Assembly (NCBI GenBank): GCA_013396525.1
Contig: VWYX01000355.1
Span: 544,625-608,624, forward strand
Direction: 5' to 3'
From: Chaetorhynchus papuensis
Lineage: Eukaryota > Chordata > Aves > Passeriformes > Rhipiduridae
Length of the DNA stretch: 64,000 nt
The position numbers and the translations under genes are program-made. The notes under the pieces were generated by a model. It saw nothing but the letters and a program-made list of their open reading frames with translations. It searched no databases and was not told where the DNA came from. Shown here piece after piece: positions 14,956-28,300 of this stretch (position 1 is the first letter of the stretch; every line of letters begins with the position of its first letter).

Positions 14956-17397
14956 TCTCCCTCCACCACACCCGTGGCAAGAACAAAGAGGGCTTTGCAG
15001 CCACCTTTCCCTGCGAGGTGACTTGGAGGAGGGGATTAGCCATGGCGATGGGCAAGCAGAAAGGAAGGGCAGTGTCAACCCCCTCTGCTTTCAGCTTGCT
15101 TTGCCCATTCCCAGTAAAACAGGGACTTGCCCAGGAGGCAGTTTTGGAGTTGAAGGGCTCTATGCCAACTATTAGCCTGGGACTGAGAACTCCTGATGTC
15201 AATTCAAGCTCTCTGAGAGTTGCAATGAAGGGTCAGACACGCTGGAGTTTTTTCTCCCTCTACCCACCCCCCTTTTTGGTTTTTTTTGCTTTCTTTAAGG
15301 TAGAAAAGGCCCTCAGGGGTGTGCTTCCTCCAGTCCATAAACCCTTAGTAAGGATGTCTGTGAAGTGCTTGATGCTCCCTGCGTGCCATGGGCTGTGAAG
15401 TTGCCTTGCTTCCATAGCAACCCGTGATGTTATCAACACAGGACCAAGCAGATGTGGGAACTGCTCTGTGGCCTCTCCCTAACCCAGGAAAGGGTCAGCA
15501 GCTCTGCCATCCCTCACCCAGTTCCCCTGCTGGTTTGAGCCTTAGCAGTGTGGTCTTGGCCAGCTTGGAGCTTATCCACAGACTTTATCGATGTGTACAC
15601 TAGCAGTCTGTTAGAGTTGCCTGTGTTTTATGTCCTTTGTTTTATGTCCTTTGTGCTTGTCTGAAACACTGATGGTGCTCAGGAGCTTTTTGTATAATAA
15701 CCACCAAGAGAGTACTGAAAACATCCCTCTGTGTGGGGGAAATCAGAAAATCTGAGAGCATGTTTCCCTGGGATAAGATAATTTATATGTGCTTGCCAGT
15801 ACTCTCTGCAGCTAAATAGCTTCTCGGTCTGATTCACCAGTATATTAAAGCTGTTCTTTAGCACTCTCAGAGTACAAAATGGCTTTATAGCAGATCAAGT
15901 AATCACTGGAGAGTATCTCCTGGTGTTGGAGGACCTTATGCCGGGCATGGTTGTCATGGTAGCTCCAGCTGTCAGCATCAGGGGTAAACCCAGTGAGAGC
16001 TCCAGCATCAGTTTCTTCTTAGGATCACTTCCTTCTTGGGATTTGCAGGTTGTTTTGGGCCTATCAGTTACCCTGACTTTTAGTAGGGACAGATATAGAG
16101 CTCAGGTAGACTCTGTAATTAAAATTCTTGTTTAGAAAACAAGGGGGTTTTAAAATTTTTTTAACTTTTTTTTTTTTTTTTAGTGCATGGAGTGTTCCTT
16201 GAATGAATTGTAGAATTGGGCTAAGTTGTTTCAAATTTCATGTCTAGGTTTCCATTTTGAATTGCAATAGCTAATCATTAAAACTAAATTATCACTCCAG
16301 GTTTGAAGGCAATTTAGTTGTAGGTATATTTTCACTTCTCTAAATGTGTGGGTGTGTATTTATTTTTATGTAGAGGAGTATTAATTTTCATAATGACTGT
16401 GCTGTGTCTGAGAGCAATTCTGGTGAGGGGGATTAAATTTGATTTGCAGGCTTGAGCTCAGTCAGTTCTGCATGGAAACAGAACCCAGGTGTTCCTCTTC
16501 ATTTTGCTCTGTTTTAACAACATTGCTGCTTTTAACTATGAATTCTTAAATACATTGTCTGGTTAATGTGAGTAACAGGCCTTGTACACAGTGAGTTTAC
16601 ATCATGCAAAGCAATTAAAGGTAACGTGGAACAGGTTATGGCGTGGCTGAGACCACTGCAATATTGGAAGGCTGAAGAGTCCTGATGGCACTGTGCATCT
16701 GGCACGTAGCAGATGATCCACTGTGGAGGGCTTTTTGTTTCTTTTAAGCAGCACTATAAGCAGCTTTATTCCTATAACTTAGCATTTTTTCCTCAGACTG
16801 CACACCACAAGTGTTCCCACCCCCAATAAATCCAGCAGACTATCACTTAGAATACTGTTTATTAGTTTCTAAAATCAGTCAGTAACAGCATTCTCCTGCT
16901 AATAAAGTTCAGTAAATGACTCTTTTTAGACAGAAAAGATCTTAAATTTTGACTGGGATGCATGACTGAAAAAGGCTTAGTAAATGAAAATCTGTGACAA
17001 GCACCAATGCTTTATTTTTAATGGAGAGAAAATTGTTCTGTAGACGCTTCTCTCCATGCCTTAATTTTGAGCTCTGCAATATTTATTGGCTATGACATTG
17101 AAGAATAATCACTCCTTCCACTTCTGCCTGTGTTTTTAAATGCAAGGATGAAGGTGGTGTGTGAGCACCACAGTTATTACAGCCAGCTCCTCCAGGAGAG
17201 GTAACGGTGTGTGGTCCTCTGGCTCAAATCATTAATTTAAGCTACAGCCTGTTGCATGCTCTGCAGTGATCACATGTTCCTGACGGGGATACACAGCCAG
17301 GAATGTCTTCACCCAGCACAGTCAGGCTTTGGGGTGGGTTGTGACTCCCCAGGACACTTACCTTTTCTCAAACACACGTGTCATTTGATTTAAAGTC

Positions 17398-17492
17398 TTT
17401 TTTTATGCCTGTTTGGTTTTTTTTGTTTTGGTTTTTTTGTTTAGTTTTGGTTTTTGGGGGTTTTTTTTTGTTTTTTGTTTTTTTTTTTTTTT
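17398..17492. repeat. T-rich low-complexity tract with interspersed G
   Basis: About 95 bases consist almost only of T and G on the plus strand, with T runs of up to 17. The small open frame through it encodes only Phe, Leu, Val and Gly runs and is an artefact. Confidence 0.9.
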
Positions 17493-18670
17493 ACTCAAGA
17501 ATGCAGACAAAAAAGTCACAATACCTTTGTGGCACTTGATATTAACATTTGTAGTTTTTATTTTGACTTACCTTGGTGGTAAGACAGTCCCCACAGAGTC
17601 AAACTGCTAGCAAAAATACTTCTGACCTCTAGAAAGCAACACTCAAAGACCATAAAACCTTTTCTGGGGAAAAGCTGACTTTCCCAAAGAGCACCCAGTG
17701 CTTTTTCTGTCCCCTGCTCCGAAGAGTGTGTCCTGAGCAAATGCTGGTTTGACTGCATGTGAAATCCCTCACTGTATTTTAATTCTCTTGAAGCTTCACT
17801 TACTGTTTGAATACAAGCCTGGGACCTACTGGCACCAATAGCTCCTTGGTATTTTTAGTGTGGTTTCGACTGGTCACGTCTTGTCCTCTTGAACGCACCA
17901 ATTCTGCCATTCTTCTCTTCTATGAGGAGCAGGAGTGAGAGTTGAGAGGACAGAAGAGGGTTCTAAACCATCTCCTGTGGCCCTTGGGGACAGCCAGCAG
18001 CTTGCATGGCTCAAAGAGCAATTTCAGAGCTGATTGTCCTCTATGTCCCCAGTGTGCCTGTGGCTCTTTGGAAGCAGTTAAGTCATTGCATAATATACTC
18101 ATCCACAGTCCCCTTGGCACCTCTTTTCACCATTCCATCTGTTTTCTGGTTGTAGAGAGGAGAAAAATGATGTGGTGGGACAGTAGGACAGTTGAGAATA
18201 GGGCCAGTGTTATTTACACCTCCAAAAGCACAGCAGAGAGGGTGGACTTAACTTGATCCTGAATTTGTTCCTGGAGCTGCTGGACTGGTGTTCCTTGTTC
18301 CTTGATTTGTTCCTGCAGCTCCAGCTGTGGCTCTGGCTCTGTTGTTTTCCAGGCAGTACTTTTTCTTCCAATTGAAGCAAACCCCAAGTTTCTAATGCTC
18401 ACAATGGCAATCCTGGCTGTCCAAACCTTCAGATTCTAGCCCTGTTAAATCTGAAGAATTCAACATCTGAAGGTGATTGCCCACCTGGTTCTGTCAGCTG
18501 ATTTTCTGCTTTTTGAGTTCAGGTGTTTTTACATGCAGACAAAGCCCAGAGTTGTTGTTTTCCAGATTCTCTCTTTCTTGGGTCATCATCCAATGACGCT
18601 AATTAGCACAGGACAAAACTGATATAAGCAGGCAGAGATGTGACTTGAAAATGAGTTAATGAGACCATGA

Positions 18671-18755
18671 TTTAGTGGTGGCCTTGGCAGTGTTAGGTTG
18701 ATGGCCTCAATGGTCTTGGAGGTCTTTTCCAACCTAAACACTTACGGGATTCTGT
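18671..18755 (+). mobile_element. CR1 LINE 3'-end fragment
   Basis: A short copy of the CR1 tail. It carries 'ggtcttggaggtcttttcc' followed by 'aacctaaacacttacgggattctgt'-like sequence, the same end as the copy at 3814-4069. It is heavily 5'-truncated. Confidence 0.8.
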
Positions 18756-21700
18756 AAGAAATCTCCTCTGACCTAAAGGTTTCTGAGGTGTAACTTTAAC
18801 CACTTGGGAGGAAAAGGCAAAGCCTGGCCTACTGGCTTCCCTTAATACTCTTTTCTTAAGCCTGACATTGACTTCATTCATCATCACTGCACTGTTTGAA
18901 TAACAAATTAAGATTTTTTTTTTTTAACTGGCAACACGTTAATAAGATTATTATTTACTTGTATACCTACATAAAAAAGAAGAGAAGCTATCAGTACTGG
19001 CTTGAGATTTTTTTGTGCATTGAATGGTACATGGGCTGAATATTATGGGTTTGGTTAGTCCTATAAAAAGTAATTTTGCAGTTATCTTTGTATCCACACA
19101 CTTGGAGTTGGAAAAAAGCCTTAAAATTAATAATTACCGTCTCAAATATTTGTAGCAGGCAAACATCCCAGGCAACTCCTCCAGCAGTATTGCTGACTGG
19201 AATTGAAAAATACATTCTTCTTAAGTTGCCATTTACCTCCCAAGGATTTCCTTGAGACTGTTCCTCCCTTCCCTGGCACTTGTCTGCATCCTATCCCTGG
19301 GTGGCTTTTGTACCTATGGAACAAATTCCTTGGCTGATATGAGGCTTACTTTATTGTCACCTGCCTTCTTTGCCTTATTTTCCTTTGGCATTGTCCTTAA
19401 TCTAGAAAAAATCTTCAAGGCTGGCAGTTGTAGTTGCTCTTGAAAACTGAAAGATGAAAATGTTGTAACCTGACATAATTAATACTCAGTGTGTTGCTTT
19501 ACTACCAGCACGGATCACTGAGCTGCTCAAATCCTGTGTTGGTGGGAAAACGCACTGGATAAAGAGGAAGGAAAAGTGAAATGAATTTTACATGTGTAAA
19601 AGTTTTGTGCATTTTAATGGAAATGTAGTAGTAATAGTGTTTAACTAGGAGCTGTATCAGGAGGATTAAATTGCTGAAAGAAAGTATTTCTGATAAAATG
19701 CACTGCAGTGTTAAGGGAAATCCAAATGAATGTGTGCATGTGTGTTACTCCTTAAATGCTTGTTTTTAATGAGACTTTTGTCACAGCTAATACGGAGAAA
19801 TTTGGAGCTACTTCTTCCCTCTTATCAAGCTGTGGGTCTGAAATTTGCCAGCTGAGGTGTGGCTCATCATATAATAAATGCTGGCACTCGATTTCCGCTC
19901 TGATAACTTTACAGCCTGCTTTGTTTGACAAGTCCCTCATGTATGTAGGTTTGTTTAGCAACTGCAGTTTCACAAGCTACAAATGAGGCTGCACGCTGAC
20001 CAAGTCACGCTGAAACAAGAACAAGGGGAGAAGCAGTGCTTGAATCAGCAAGTTGCCCTTCTGTCAGCTGGCTTTATGGCTCTGCAGAAAACAGTGAGAT
20101 CGATAGAAGGATAATAGAGGCTGTTGGAATGTTTGAGCCTTGGGAGCAGCTTAAACCACTGATTTTTATGCAGCTGAGGTTTTGCATGGGCACGTTTTCT
20201 CCTGCGTGCCTCAGAACATAATTCACCGTGTGAGTAACGTTGCAGTGCTGTTTACTCGGAGATATTATGAAAAGATAACCTGGAGTTCTCAGTCACACAT
20301 GGTTCTGGAAAGCTTCCAAATGCAACACTGCTGTAACTGCCTTGCACTGCTGTACCTACAATAATCCAGAGGGGACTTGGGCAAAGTACTGCGGGTTTGG
20401 TGGTTTTTTTTTCTTTTAAAAGGAGTTGAAGTCTGATACGTGCTTTAAAGGGAGATTATTGAGCAGTTATTTAAAATGTGGGAGGCACTCAACCTTTTCA
20501 TGGCTGGAGAAGGCAAAAGGCTTTTGTTGTAGGCAGTAAGACACGCCCTGCTCTTTATGACTACTGCTCCAATAAATTGCATTCTGGTAGGTTTTACACG
20601 TGAGTAGTGTAATGCATTTTTTGGTACAGTATCAATCTATGCAAAGAGTGTGCCTAGATTTTCAGTAGTTGCACATGGATGCTTATAGTTTTTATGCCAT
20701 CTTGACACAGATGAGCTACAAAACATATGGAATCTGGCTGTGTTGCATTAAGTGTCAGTAATTATCCCCCTGCCCACCTCCGAAAAAAGACTGGTTTTGG
20801 TCAGATTAGTGCATGGGCAGGGCATGCTGTGTGTGGAATCCTCAATGGAATGGTCCATAAGGATGAAATAGAGCTCAGTTTTGACTCAGTTCTGGGTTTT
20901 TTTTGAGCTCCGTCCTTGAGGACCTTGCATTGTTGACTGCAAGTGAAGGTCGAGCTTAACCCCAAGTGCTGGACCTGGGGTCAGGATGCAGGACTGGGGC
21001 AAGCAGCAAGAGGCTGTAGGTTCTGCCTTGCTATGTCTCTGGAGACAGAGTGCCTAGAGGCAGTTAGTGTTAAATGCTTAATATTTCAGTTTTCAGTGCA
21101 CAGGGGAAGAGCCAAAGGCTGTCCTTCACCTGTTCAGCAGTCTAAACTCTTGACACTCCTGCAGCTTTTTTGGCTTGTGTCAAACATCTGTGGAGACTCC
21201 AAAACAAAGGACTAATTGCAAGATTTTTTTTTTTTTGGAAAATATTACATGCTCATTGCAAGGGAAGGTAGAGGTGCTGGTGGGAAATCTTGCTGCGCAT
21301 GGTCTTAATATTTAACTCCTAAAACATGAGTGTAGACCAAGCACTGAAAGCAGAAGAAGAGTCAACTTTGGTCAAATATGTAATTGCCTGTATTAAAAGG
21401 CCAGGACTGACTTAATCCTAAACTTCCTTGCCAAAAAGTTAAGAATCAAGTTTTTCTTAGATGGATGTTTGTCTTTCTCCTGTAACCAATGCAGTGGGAA
21501 TAACCTATTCTAACTTAAAATTCCTGGAGCTTTCTCTGTCTTCTCATTAGTCATTGGAATGGTAAATGTGGCAAGTCATTTCACAGACACCTGCTGTAAT
21601 GTAAGAGGAATCATTTCATTCTCTGTGGGCTTTCCCTTTGTCTGTAGAGAGTGCTTAAATGCCCAGAGGGTTTAAGGAGATGTTTGTCTTTGGTATCCCT

Positions 21701-22910
21701 AGTCTGGTGAGGATACCTTCTGCAGGAGGTAGCTGAGGATGTTGTCCTTCTTATTTAGATGTGTAAAATGCTTAAAGTGAGTTCGTGCAAAACCTGCCTT
21801 TTGTTTAAAAGTGGGTTAAAACCCTAATGAATGTAATTTAGATACCTTTTATCTTGGTCTGGACAAGATCAAAGCCAAATTACATTAGTATTTGTGGAAC
21901 AAATGAGGTGATGTTTGTCTCTTTGGAGGCAATAATGCAACAGAAAAACAGCTTTTGAGCCTATTGGACTAAAATTTTCTACTCAGGGTGTTGAGTCCCA
22001 CATGAATAGTGCTGTGCTGCACATACTGGATTTTTGCAGAGTAAGGTAGAAACAAAGAGGGTGGTCTTTAAACGTCTTTATTTTAGACTAAGATATGTCT
22101 GGCAGCCCAGAAAAATGTAGTCAGGTAAATGGCAAAAGGACTGTAACAATTTCCTCAAACTTGGTACAAGCTTATTGCATCGGTTTGTTAAATAATAAAA
22201 ATATCCTCTTTCATCAAAAAAAAAGTCTGAAACACTTCCAGCACATAAAAACGTTTGTGTTGTTTTTTAAAAATGCTTTTTCAGTATAAATGTGACGTCT
22301 GCACAATCCTGGGCTTTTGGCTGCCTGTGTTTACAAGTGCAGCCCTATGGCAGTGCCAGCTGCTGTGTCTCCAGGCTGCACTCTCAGCTCAGGAGAAGCT
22401 GTACCCTGGATCCCATCAAGCCTGATGTCATTATGCTTGTTGCATACCTGGGAAATGAGACTTCCACTACTCAGAAATGCTTAAATTTTCCAACTAGAGT
22501 AGGCCAGAGTGCAGAAGAACAATCTGAGCTCCCTCCATCCTGAGGATGATGCTGAGGCACACCTGCTTCCTGAATTTCTGCTAGCAACCCCAGGAATAAA
22601 AGGTAGATCTCTGCACTGCTCAGCTTGGATGGTGTAGTAACTTATTAAAAGGTAGGTGTGCTAATCAAAGGCTAATGCAGAGGCTATTGGAAAAAATATC
22701 AAGACAAAGGACTAATTTCCTCTAGTTTTCCATGTGGGGCCTTCAGCTTAAGGGATGAATGTTCAGAGAACTGTGATGCTAGTAGCATTTGCAAATTTGT
22801 GTGCCTCGTGTTTTCAAGAATGGCTCTGCTCTCCTTTGATAGGGAATATTTTGTTTTCCTGCAGGCAGAGCAGTGCTTTGTCTCAGGAGCTGGTCTTTGA
22901 TTGTACAAAC
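18756..22910. other. Non-coding stretch, no gene recognised
   Basis: Unique, AT-moderate DNA with no supported gene. Open frames are under 120 codons and show no domain. Nothing notable beyond short T runs, for example near 18907-18926 and 21226-21238. Confidence 0.55.
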
Positions 22911-23317
22911 ATGGAATGGTTTGGGTTGGAAGGGACAAGAAAAATCATCCAGTTTCAACCCCTCTGCCATGGGCAGGGACACCTTCCACGATCCCAGGTA
23001 GCTCCAAGCCCCATCCAGCCTGGCCTTGGACACTGCCAGGGCTGGGGCAGCCACAGTTTCTCTGGGCAACCTGTGCCAGGGCCTCAGCACCCCCACAGGT
23101 AACAATTTCTCCCTCATATCCAATCTAAACCTGCTCTCTGTCAGTGTGAAGCCATTGCCCCTTGTCCTGTCACTCCAGGCCCTTGTCAAGAGTCTCTCTC
23201 CATCTTTCCTGTGGGCTCCCTTCAGGCACTGCAAGGCCACAATGAGGTCACCCCAAAGCCTTCTCTTCTCCAGGCTGAACAATCCCAGTTCCCTCAGCCT
23301 TTCCTTCCAGCAGAGGT
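22911..23317 (-). mobile_element. Truncated CR1 LINE with ORF2 C-terminal region
   Basis: On the minus strand this reads as the 3' part of CR1. The element tail is at the low-coordinate end ('atggaatggtttgggttgga' on plus). Inland, an open frame on the minus strand resembles the C-terminal end of CR1 ORF2: it includes the motif LGLFSLEKRRL, then SDRTRGNG, then a WHRLPRE motif. The frame is still open and runs on into flanking DNA, giving a fused open frame of 220 codons (22779-23441). There is no reverse transcriptase or endonuclease domain, so the copy is dead. Confidence 0.92.
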
Positions 23318-24543
23318 GTATGAAGAACAGATGTAGAAGCAGTTTCTTGTGGAAGAACAGCAAACTCTCAATTTCAAAGATCTTCAAACTCAAACCTTTA
23401 AAAATATCTCCCTGGAAATGATGTACCACTCTCAGAAACACCCCTCAGAGAGTTTATGGTCAGACAGTGGCACCCACCTCTGGTGTAATCCTTCCATTTG
23501 GAGAAGACATTAAAGAGAACTTTATCCTTGCCTTGCAAATCCACAAAGCCCTGCTTCCAGGGGCATCCAGCAGCAAGGAAAGGAAGTGGGTCCTAAAAAA
23601 TCAGTCTGAGCCTTCTCCTGGACCCCGTGGGTGTTGATGAGTTTTGGCTTAGGAGATGAGGAGCCACCTCCCTGGGGGATGTTTGTTAACACAGCAAAAA
23701 AAAAAGAGCTGCAGAAAAGACACTTTGGTGTGCAGGGAGAAGGGCTCTGGGGCACTTAGCTAATGTCTGTCTAAGGCAAAATAAATGAGACTTGCAGGAA
23801 ACTTGACAAACAGCACTGACAAGTTTTTCTAGTGATTAGAGCATTTTTAGCTAAATGGTACTGTGAAGAGTAAGCTCATAAAAACAGGAAGTGAGATTTG
23901 CCCAGATACTCTCAAAAGTTAACTTTGAGTCATCTGATTGCATCTTAATGTGATTCAGTAAATGATCTAACCTCATGGTTCAGATTCTCTTAAAATAATA
24001 TTTTCAACTCTGAGAAGCAATAGATTGCTGAAATAATTGAATCTAAACGATGTTTAGCTTGTTTTAGTAAATATTTAATTGAATCAGGGAAAATAATTTT
24101 ATGAAGCAGTGCTTAGAGTGGAACTGCCCAAACGTACCACTAATGACTTAAAAATCAAAAGTAAGAATGTTCTAACTCAGCATATCAGAAGTTAGATTGT
24201 TTCTGAGTTAGGATAAAGACTGTTCTCATGGGTAAAGGACTGTACTAGGTTAGGATACTGTGCAGTGTGTGGTGAAATAACACAAAGATGCTCTGATGTC
24301 ACGATGTGCTACATCACTTGGCTCAGATTTTGGCTAAAAATGTTGTAGGCATCACAGAAGATGCGTATATCATGATGTACAGCAAGAAAACCCATCAGCT
24401 CTCCAGAATGGATTTCTCCTTCCTCTAGATTTTTGCCTCTAGAGGCAACCACATTTTATACAGTCCTGGCAAAACATACCACTTCTAAAGCAAAATGCAC
24501 TTTGAATGGTTTAATATAAGTATTGAAATAATAACCAGTGTGT

Positions 24544-24635
24544 TTGTAGCTGGGAAAAGTTTGGGGTTTTTTTTAACTGGAGTTTCATCTCCTTTGTAGC
24601 TGGGGAATTTTTTTTTAACAGGAGTTTCACCTCCT
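24544..24635. repeat. Local tandem duplication, two diverged units
   Basis: Two adjacent units of roughly 50 and 42 bases both start 'ttgtagctggg', pass through a T run and 'aactggagtttcatctcc' or 'aacaggagtttcacctcc'. They differ by several substitutions and a short indel, so the duplication is not recent. Confidence 0.8.
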
Positions 24636-25272
24636 TACTTAATGAAGAAGCGTGAAATCCCAGTAAAACTTCTGAAATTACTTTGATTCCATAAAGTCCA
24701 GGAAATATAAAAGCAGCCTTTCTCAGGGTATCCTGTTACTCTAATCAGCCTGAAGAGGACTGGGTATTTCATGAGTAAAAGCAGGTTGTAAGACTTAAAT
24801 CCCAGGCTGGTTTTGGAGCTTTGTTTCTATTGTAGCTGAGTTAGTTTGCCTTTACTAAATATAAGCTAATATAGGTGGTGCTAAAACTTTTCTGGATGCA
24901 TTTGTGACATTTTAAAGTTTATTTGCACTTAAATTTGTATTTTGGAGTCTGAAGTCAAACAGCCCTTACACTTGTCATAAACTTTCCTTTAGGATGTGGA
25001 CACTTGGTAGACTTATCTGCACTGCTCTGCTGGGCTTGGTGTATGTGAGATATCTCTGCTGCTCTGTGTTTGTTTCCCTGCCCTAGGTTTGGTTCGTGGT
25101 GGCAGAGAGAGTCACAGTTGTTTTGTGGGAGCTCCACGTATGTGAGGAGTTGATGTCTGGTGTGAATTTTGGTGACTGTTGTGTGAATTGTCTGTGTACA
25201 CTTTCCCTCTCCTGTGGCTTCGTTCCGGGTGTGCATTTCTGCATCCTCTTGGAAAGCCCGTGTGAGCCCCAA

Positions 25273-25309
25273 ACAGCAGCACTCACCCCATACAGCAGCA
25301 CTCACCCCA
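25273..25309. repeat. Two-copy 19-bp tandem repeat
   Basis: The unit 'cagcagcactcacccca' occurs twice in succession, separated by two bases. It is small and of no obvious function. Confidence 0.85.
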
Positions 25310-28300
25310 ATGAGGCCAGAGGTGCTGGCAGCCCCTGGAGCCTCTGCCAGAGGCATTTTCAGCCCCCAGGTTTGCACTTGATGTGAACAGACCTGCACCA
25401 GGGTGAGGTGGAGAGCAAAGCAGGTTCATGGTTGCACCAGGGTTCACAGGAGCAGATGGGAAAAGCAGGCACCCTTAAGAGAAGCTCTCCTTCAGGGGAG
25501 CCCAGGGCTTTCCCGAGGGAAGATCTCCTGTTCTTTGGGGACTATCCTGGAGATTTCAGCCAGGTGAGCCGCAGTGAAGTCAACATGGAGCTGGTTTGTG
25601 AGCAGTGGGATGCTGTGGAATGCACAGACAAGCCATTTGGCAAGAATGGGTCCACAGCCATTGCCAATGGTTTTGTTGTGGCAGTCTGGATGCAGTTAAG
25701 AAATGATTTGCAGTTGTTCTGTTCAATTTGGCACACTGTAACTTAGGTGTCACCCCTTGGCTTTTCGAGGCGAGCTTCTACCCCTCCTCATCTGACTTTT
25801 CCTGAAAGCTAAACTGTCTCCAAAAATCACTACTAGTGTGCCATAGGTACATCAGCTTCTTAATTATTGTTATAGGCAAGATTTGCCTGCCCCATCAAAC
25901 ACATTTGCAAGGATGCTCTTGCCTCCTCCCTTCCCAGGGCTGTGATATTATATATTCATAATGACAAAGCAGGAGCAAGCCTCGGGTGCAGATGTTCTCC
26001 TGTATCTTAGCAGGACTGCTTCCTGTACCTGCCACTCCAAATAAAGAGCAGGCTTAAATGATGCTCTAGGAACGAGGCACAGCAGCGAGGAAACCTGCAA
26101 CATAAAACTCTGAGTAGCTGGCAGGACAAGTGAAATGCACAGCACACGTCCTGTGTGTCAGGAGATGACAAATGCAATCCACTTCAGGACTAACCAAGAG
26201 GACAAGTGGCATGGAAATGCAGGGGCTGCGTCTTGTTGTGGGTTTCTTTTTCCAGCAGCAAAATGTATTACAGTAAACCAGAAATTTAGCCTGAGTTACA
26301 AAAATTCTTATTTTTTGTGCTGATTTTCTTCTAAGTTATGCTTAGGAACCAAATTCTTTCGCTGCAGTTGCAGTGAGTGGTAGAAATGAGACATCACTGG
26401 TGCGAGATGCTGCAGTGTGCTAAGGAGTGATGCAGGACAGACCTCACAGTAGCGTCTGGGTTGCAGAACAAGTCAATACATCCATCTCGGGGTGTTGCCA
26501 TCCATCTGTGTTTATGTGAATTCTACTGGTGAGGAACCAAAAATTCCAGGGGCCTAACTTTATGCTGTGAAAATTCAGCAGCTCAACCTCTCTCTCTGTG
26601 GCTTGCATGCCCTACTGGCAGACACAAATGCTTGGATGCAAAATTGGAACTATTCTGAATTAACAGAAAATCTTTCAGGGAGGGATTAGACTACAGCCCC
26701 AGGAATACCTTGGGTTTTTTGTGTCTCTTTCCTCTGCAAAAGCTGTTGGTGTAGCCTTGACTTCCTTTATCTGCTACAGAGCTGAGCTAATTTGTTGCAG
26801 CTCAAGACCAATAAGTTTCTCTTTCTCTGCTCTTCTCTTTGTGGACAAGAGAGATGGGAGGACAGCGCTGGGGGAGCTTGGTTACACCCTGCTTCTTGAT
26901 CAGAGCATGTGGTGAAATTCTTTATGAAAGGAGGTAACGATTTTTATCTCTTTTGGAGGTGGATGGGAAAAAGAAGAAAGACAAATCACTGTGGTTCTGC
27001 TAAGCCATGAGCAATGAGGACAAGGCAGGAATTTTTTCCATTTGTCTTCTTGAGCAATGATGTGAATAAAGCAAGAAGTCAGTAGCTCCTTCAACGATGC
27101 TCTGCCCATCTCCGTTCCCGCTCCCCCACCCCTGCTGCCTGGCAATATAATAGCACTTGTATTACCCATACTTCTGCCTTGAGTGATGTCTTGATGACCT
27201 GCTCAGAGCTGAAGAGCTTAATTTTCAAGCAGTCTGCTCCACGGGTGGTGTTCTTGTCTGGCTCTGCCAGCCCCCACAATAAGTGACACCCATTGTTGAA
27301 GCTGTGCCTTTTTTTCTTCAGCTGACCAGCGTTACTGTGATTTATATTTCTGCCTGACTAAAGGATTTGGATTTTAAAATAATGCCATGGGAGGAATCCC
27401 AGCTAGCGAACTGCATTTCATTGACACTGATTATCTGGGACTAGGTCTGTGGTGATAAATTTGCCATGCAAGTTGCTCTTGGGTGAGTGGAGCCCATGAG
27501 ACAATGCTGTGTGTGAGCTCCCAGTGCTTTCTGCTCCTTTTGTGTATTGGAGGGCAAATTTTAGGGGAGGTAAAAAGAGTGATGAGACCTGCTAAGAATT
27601 TTTTAATAAAGTTTTTGGCAAAAGATGGGGTCCTGTCAAGAAACATTTTTGTTTGCAGCACATTATTTCGAGGTTGCTGACAGCATTTCCACTTCCAGAA
27701 CTGGTTTACTAGAGATGGAGAGTGTTCAATTTAGTGAAAAATCGTCTGATTTGCTGATGAATTCGAAGTGCCTGCCTGCATGTACGTGCACGTACATGTG
27801 CTTGTGTGTAAAAGCTGCATTTCCCAGCTGTAATGAATGCAGTTCTTGTCTGTTTGGTTGTGTGGAATCCTTTTTAGTGATACCTGTCCTCTCCCTCTTC
27901 TAGAATGAAATCTGTAGTCCTGAGAAGGGTGCATGAAGAAATACAGGCTTATGTTTCTAGGATACCTGTCAAAATGCTCCCTCTAACCAAATTTCTGACT
28001 TCAAGTCATCCAGTGGCAGTGCTTCTTGCTGAGAAAGATGACCTCAAAAGAGAGGAGACTAACATATAGTTGAAAAGCAATATCTGTGATACTGTTGGGG
28101 TTTTTTTGGTGTATGATTTCTGAATTCAGAGGCTGCCAAATGTTTTAAAGTGCCTTTCATTCCTTTATAAAGCATCACCTTCTACTCTGAAGAGCTGACC
28201 AAGTAAGAACTCAGGAACTTCAAATCAGAGACTTCTGCTTGGGAAGAAAATATTTACCTGGAGTTGGAATGAATGTGGCTACTAGAGTCCTGGGATTTGT

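Larger units (their letters stand above)
4070..18670. other. Non-coding stretch, no gene recognised
   Basis: No gene is supported. The region contains scattered T tracts (6656-6673, 16147-16181), the T/G-rich tract at 17398-17492 and a short CAG run at 14936-14955. The longest open frame of the block runs on the minus strand, about 14333-15240, and has no recognisable domain; it is treated as probably fortuitous. There is a small direct repeat of 'ttttatgtcctttg' near 15627-15655. Confidence 0.55.

Noticed and set aside
17413..17610. Phe-rich putative membrane peptide
   Set aside because: It is the translation of a poly-T/G tract.
18214..18402. Gln-rich repeated peptide (LQEQI twice)
   Set aside because: It reflects a short imperfect internal repeat in non-coding DNA; the frame is only 62 codons and has no other support.
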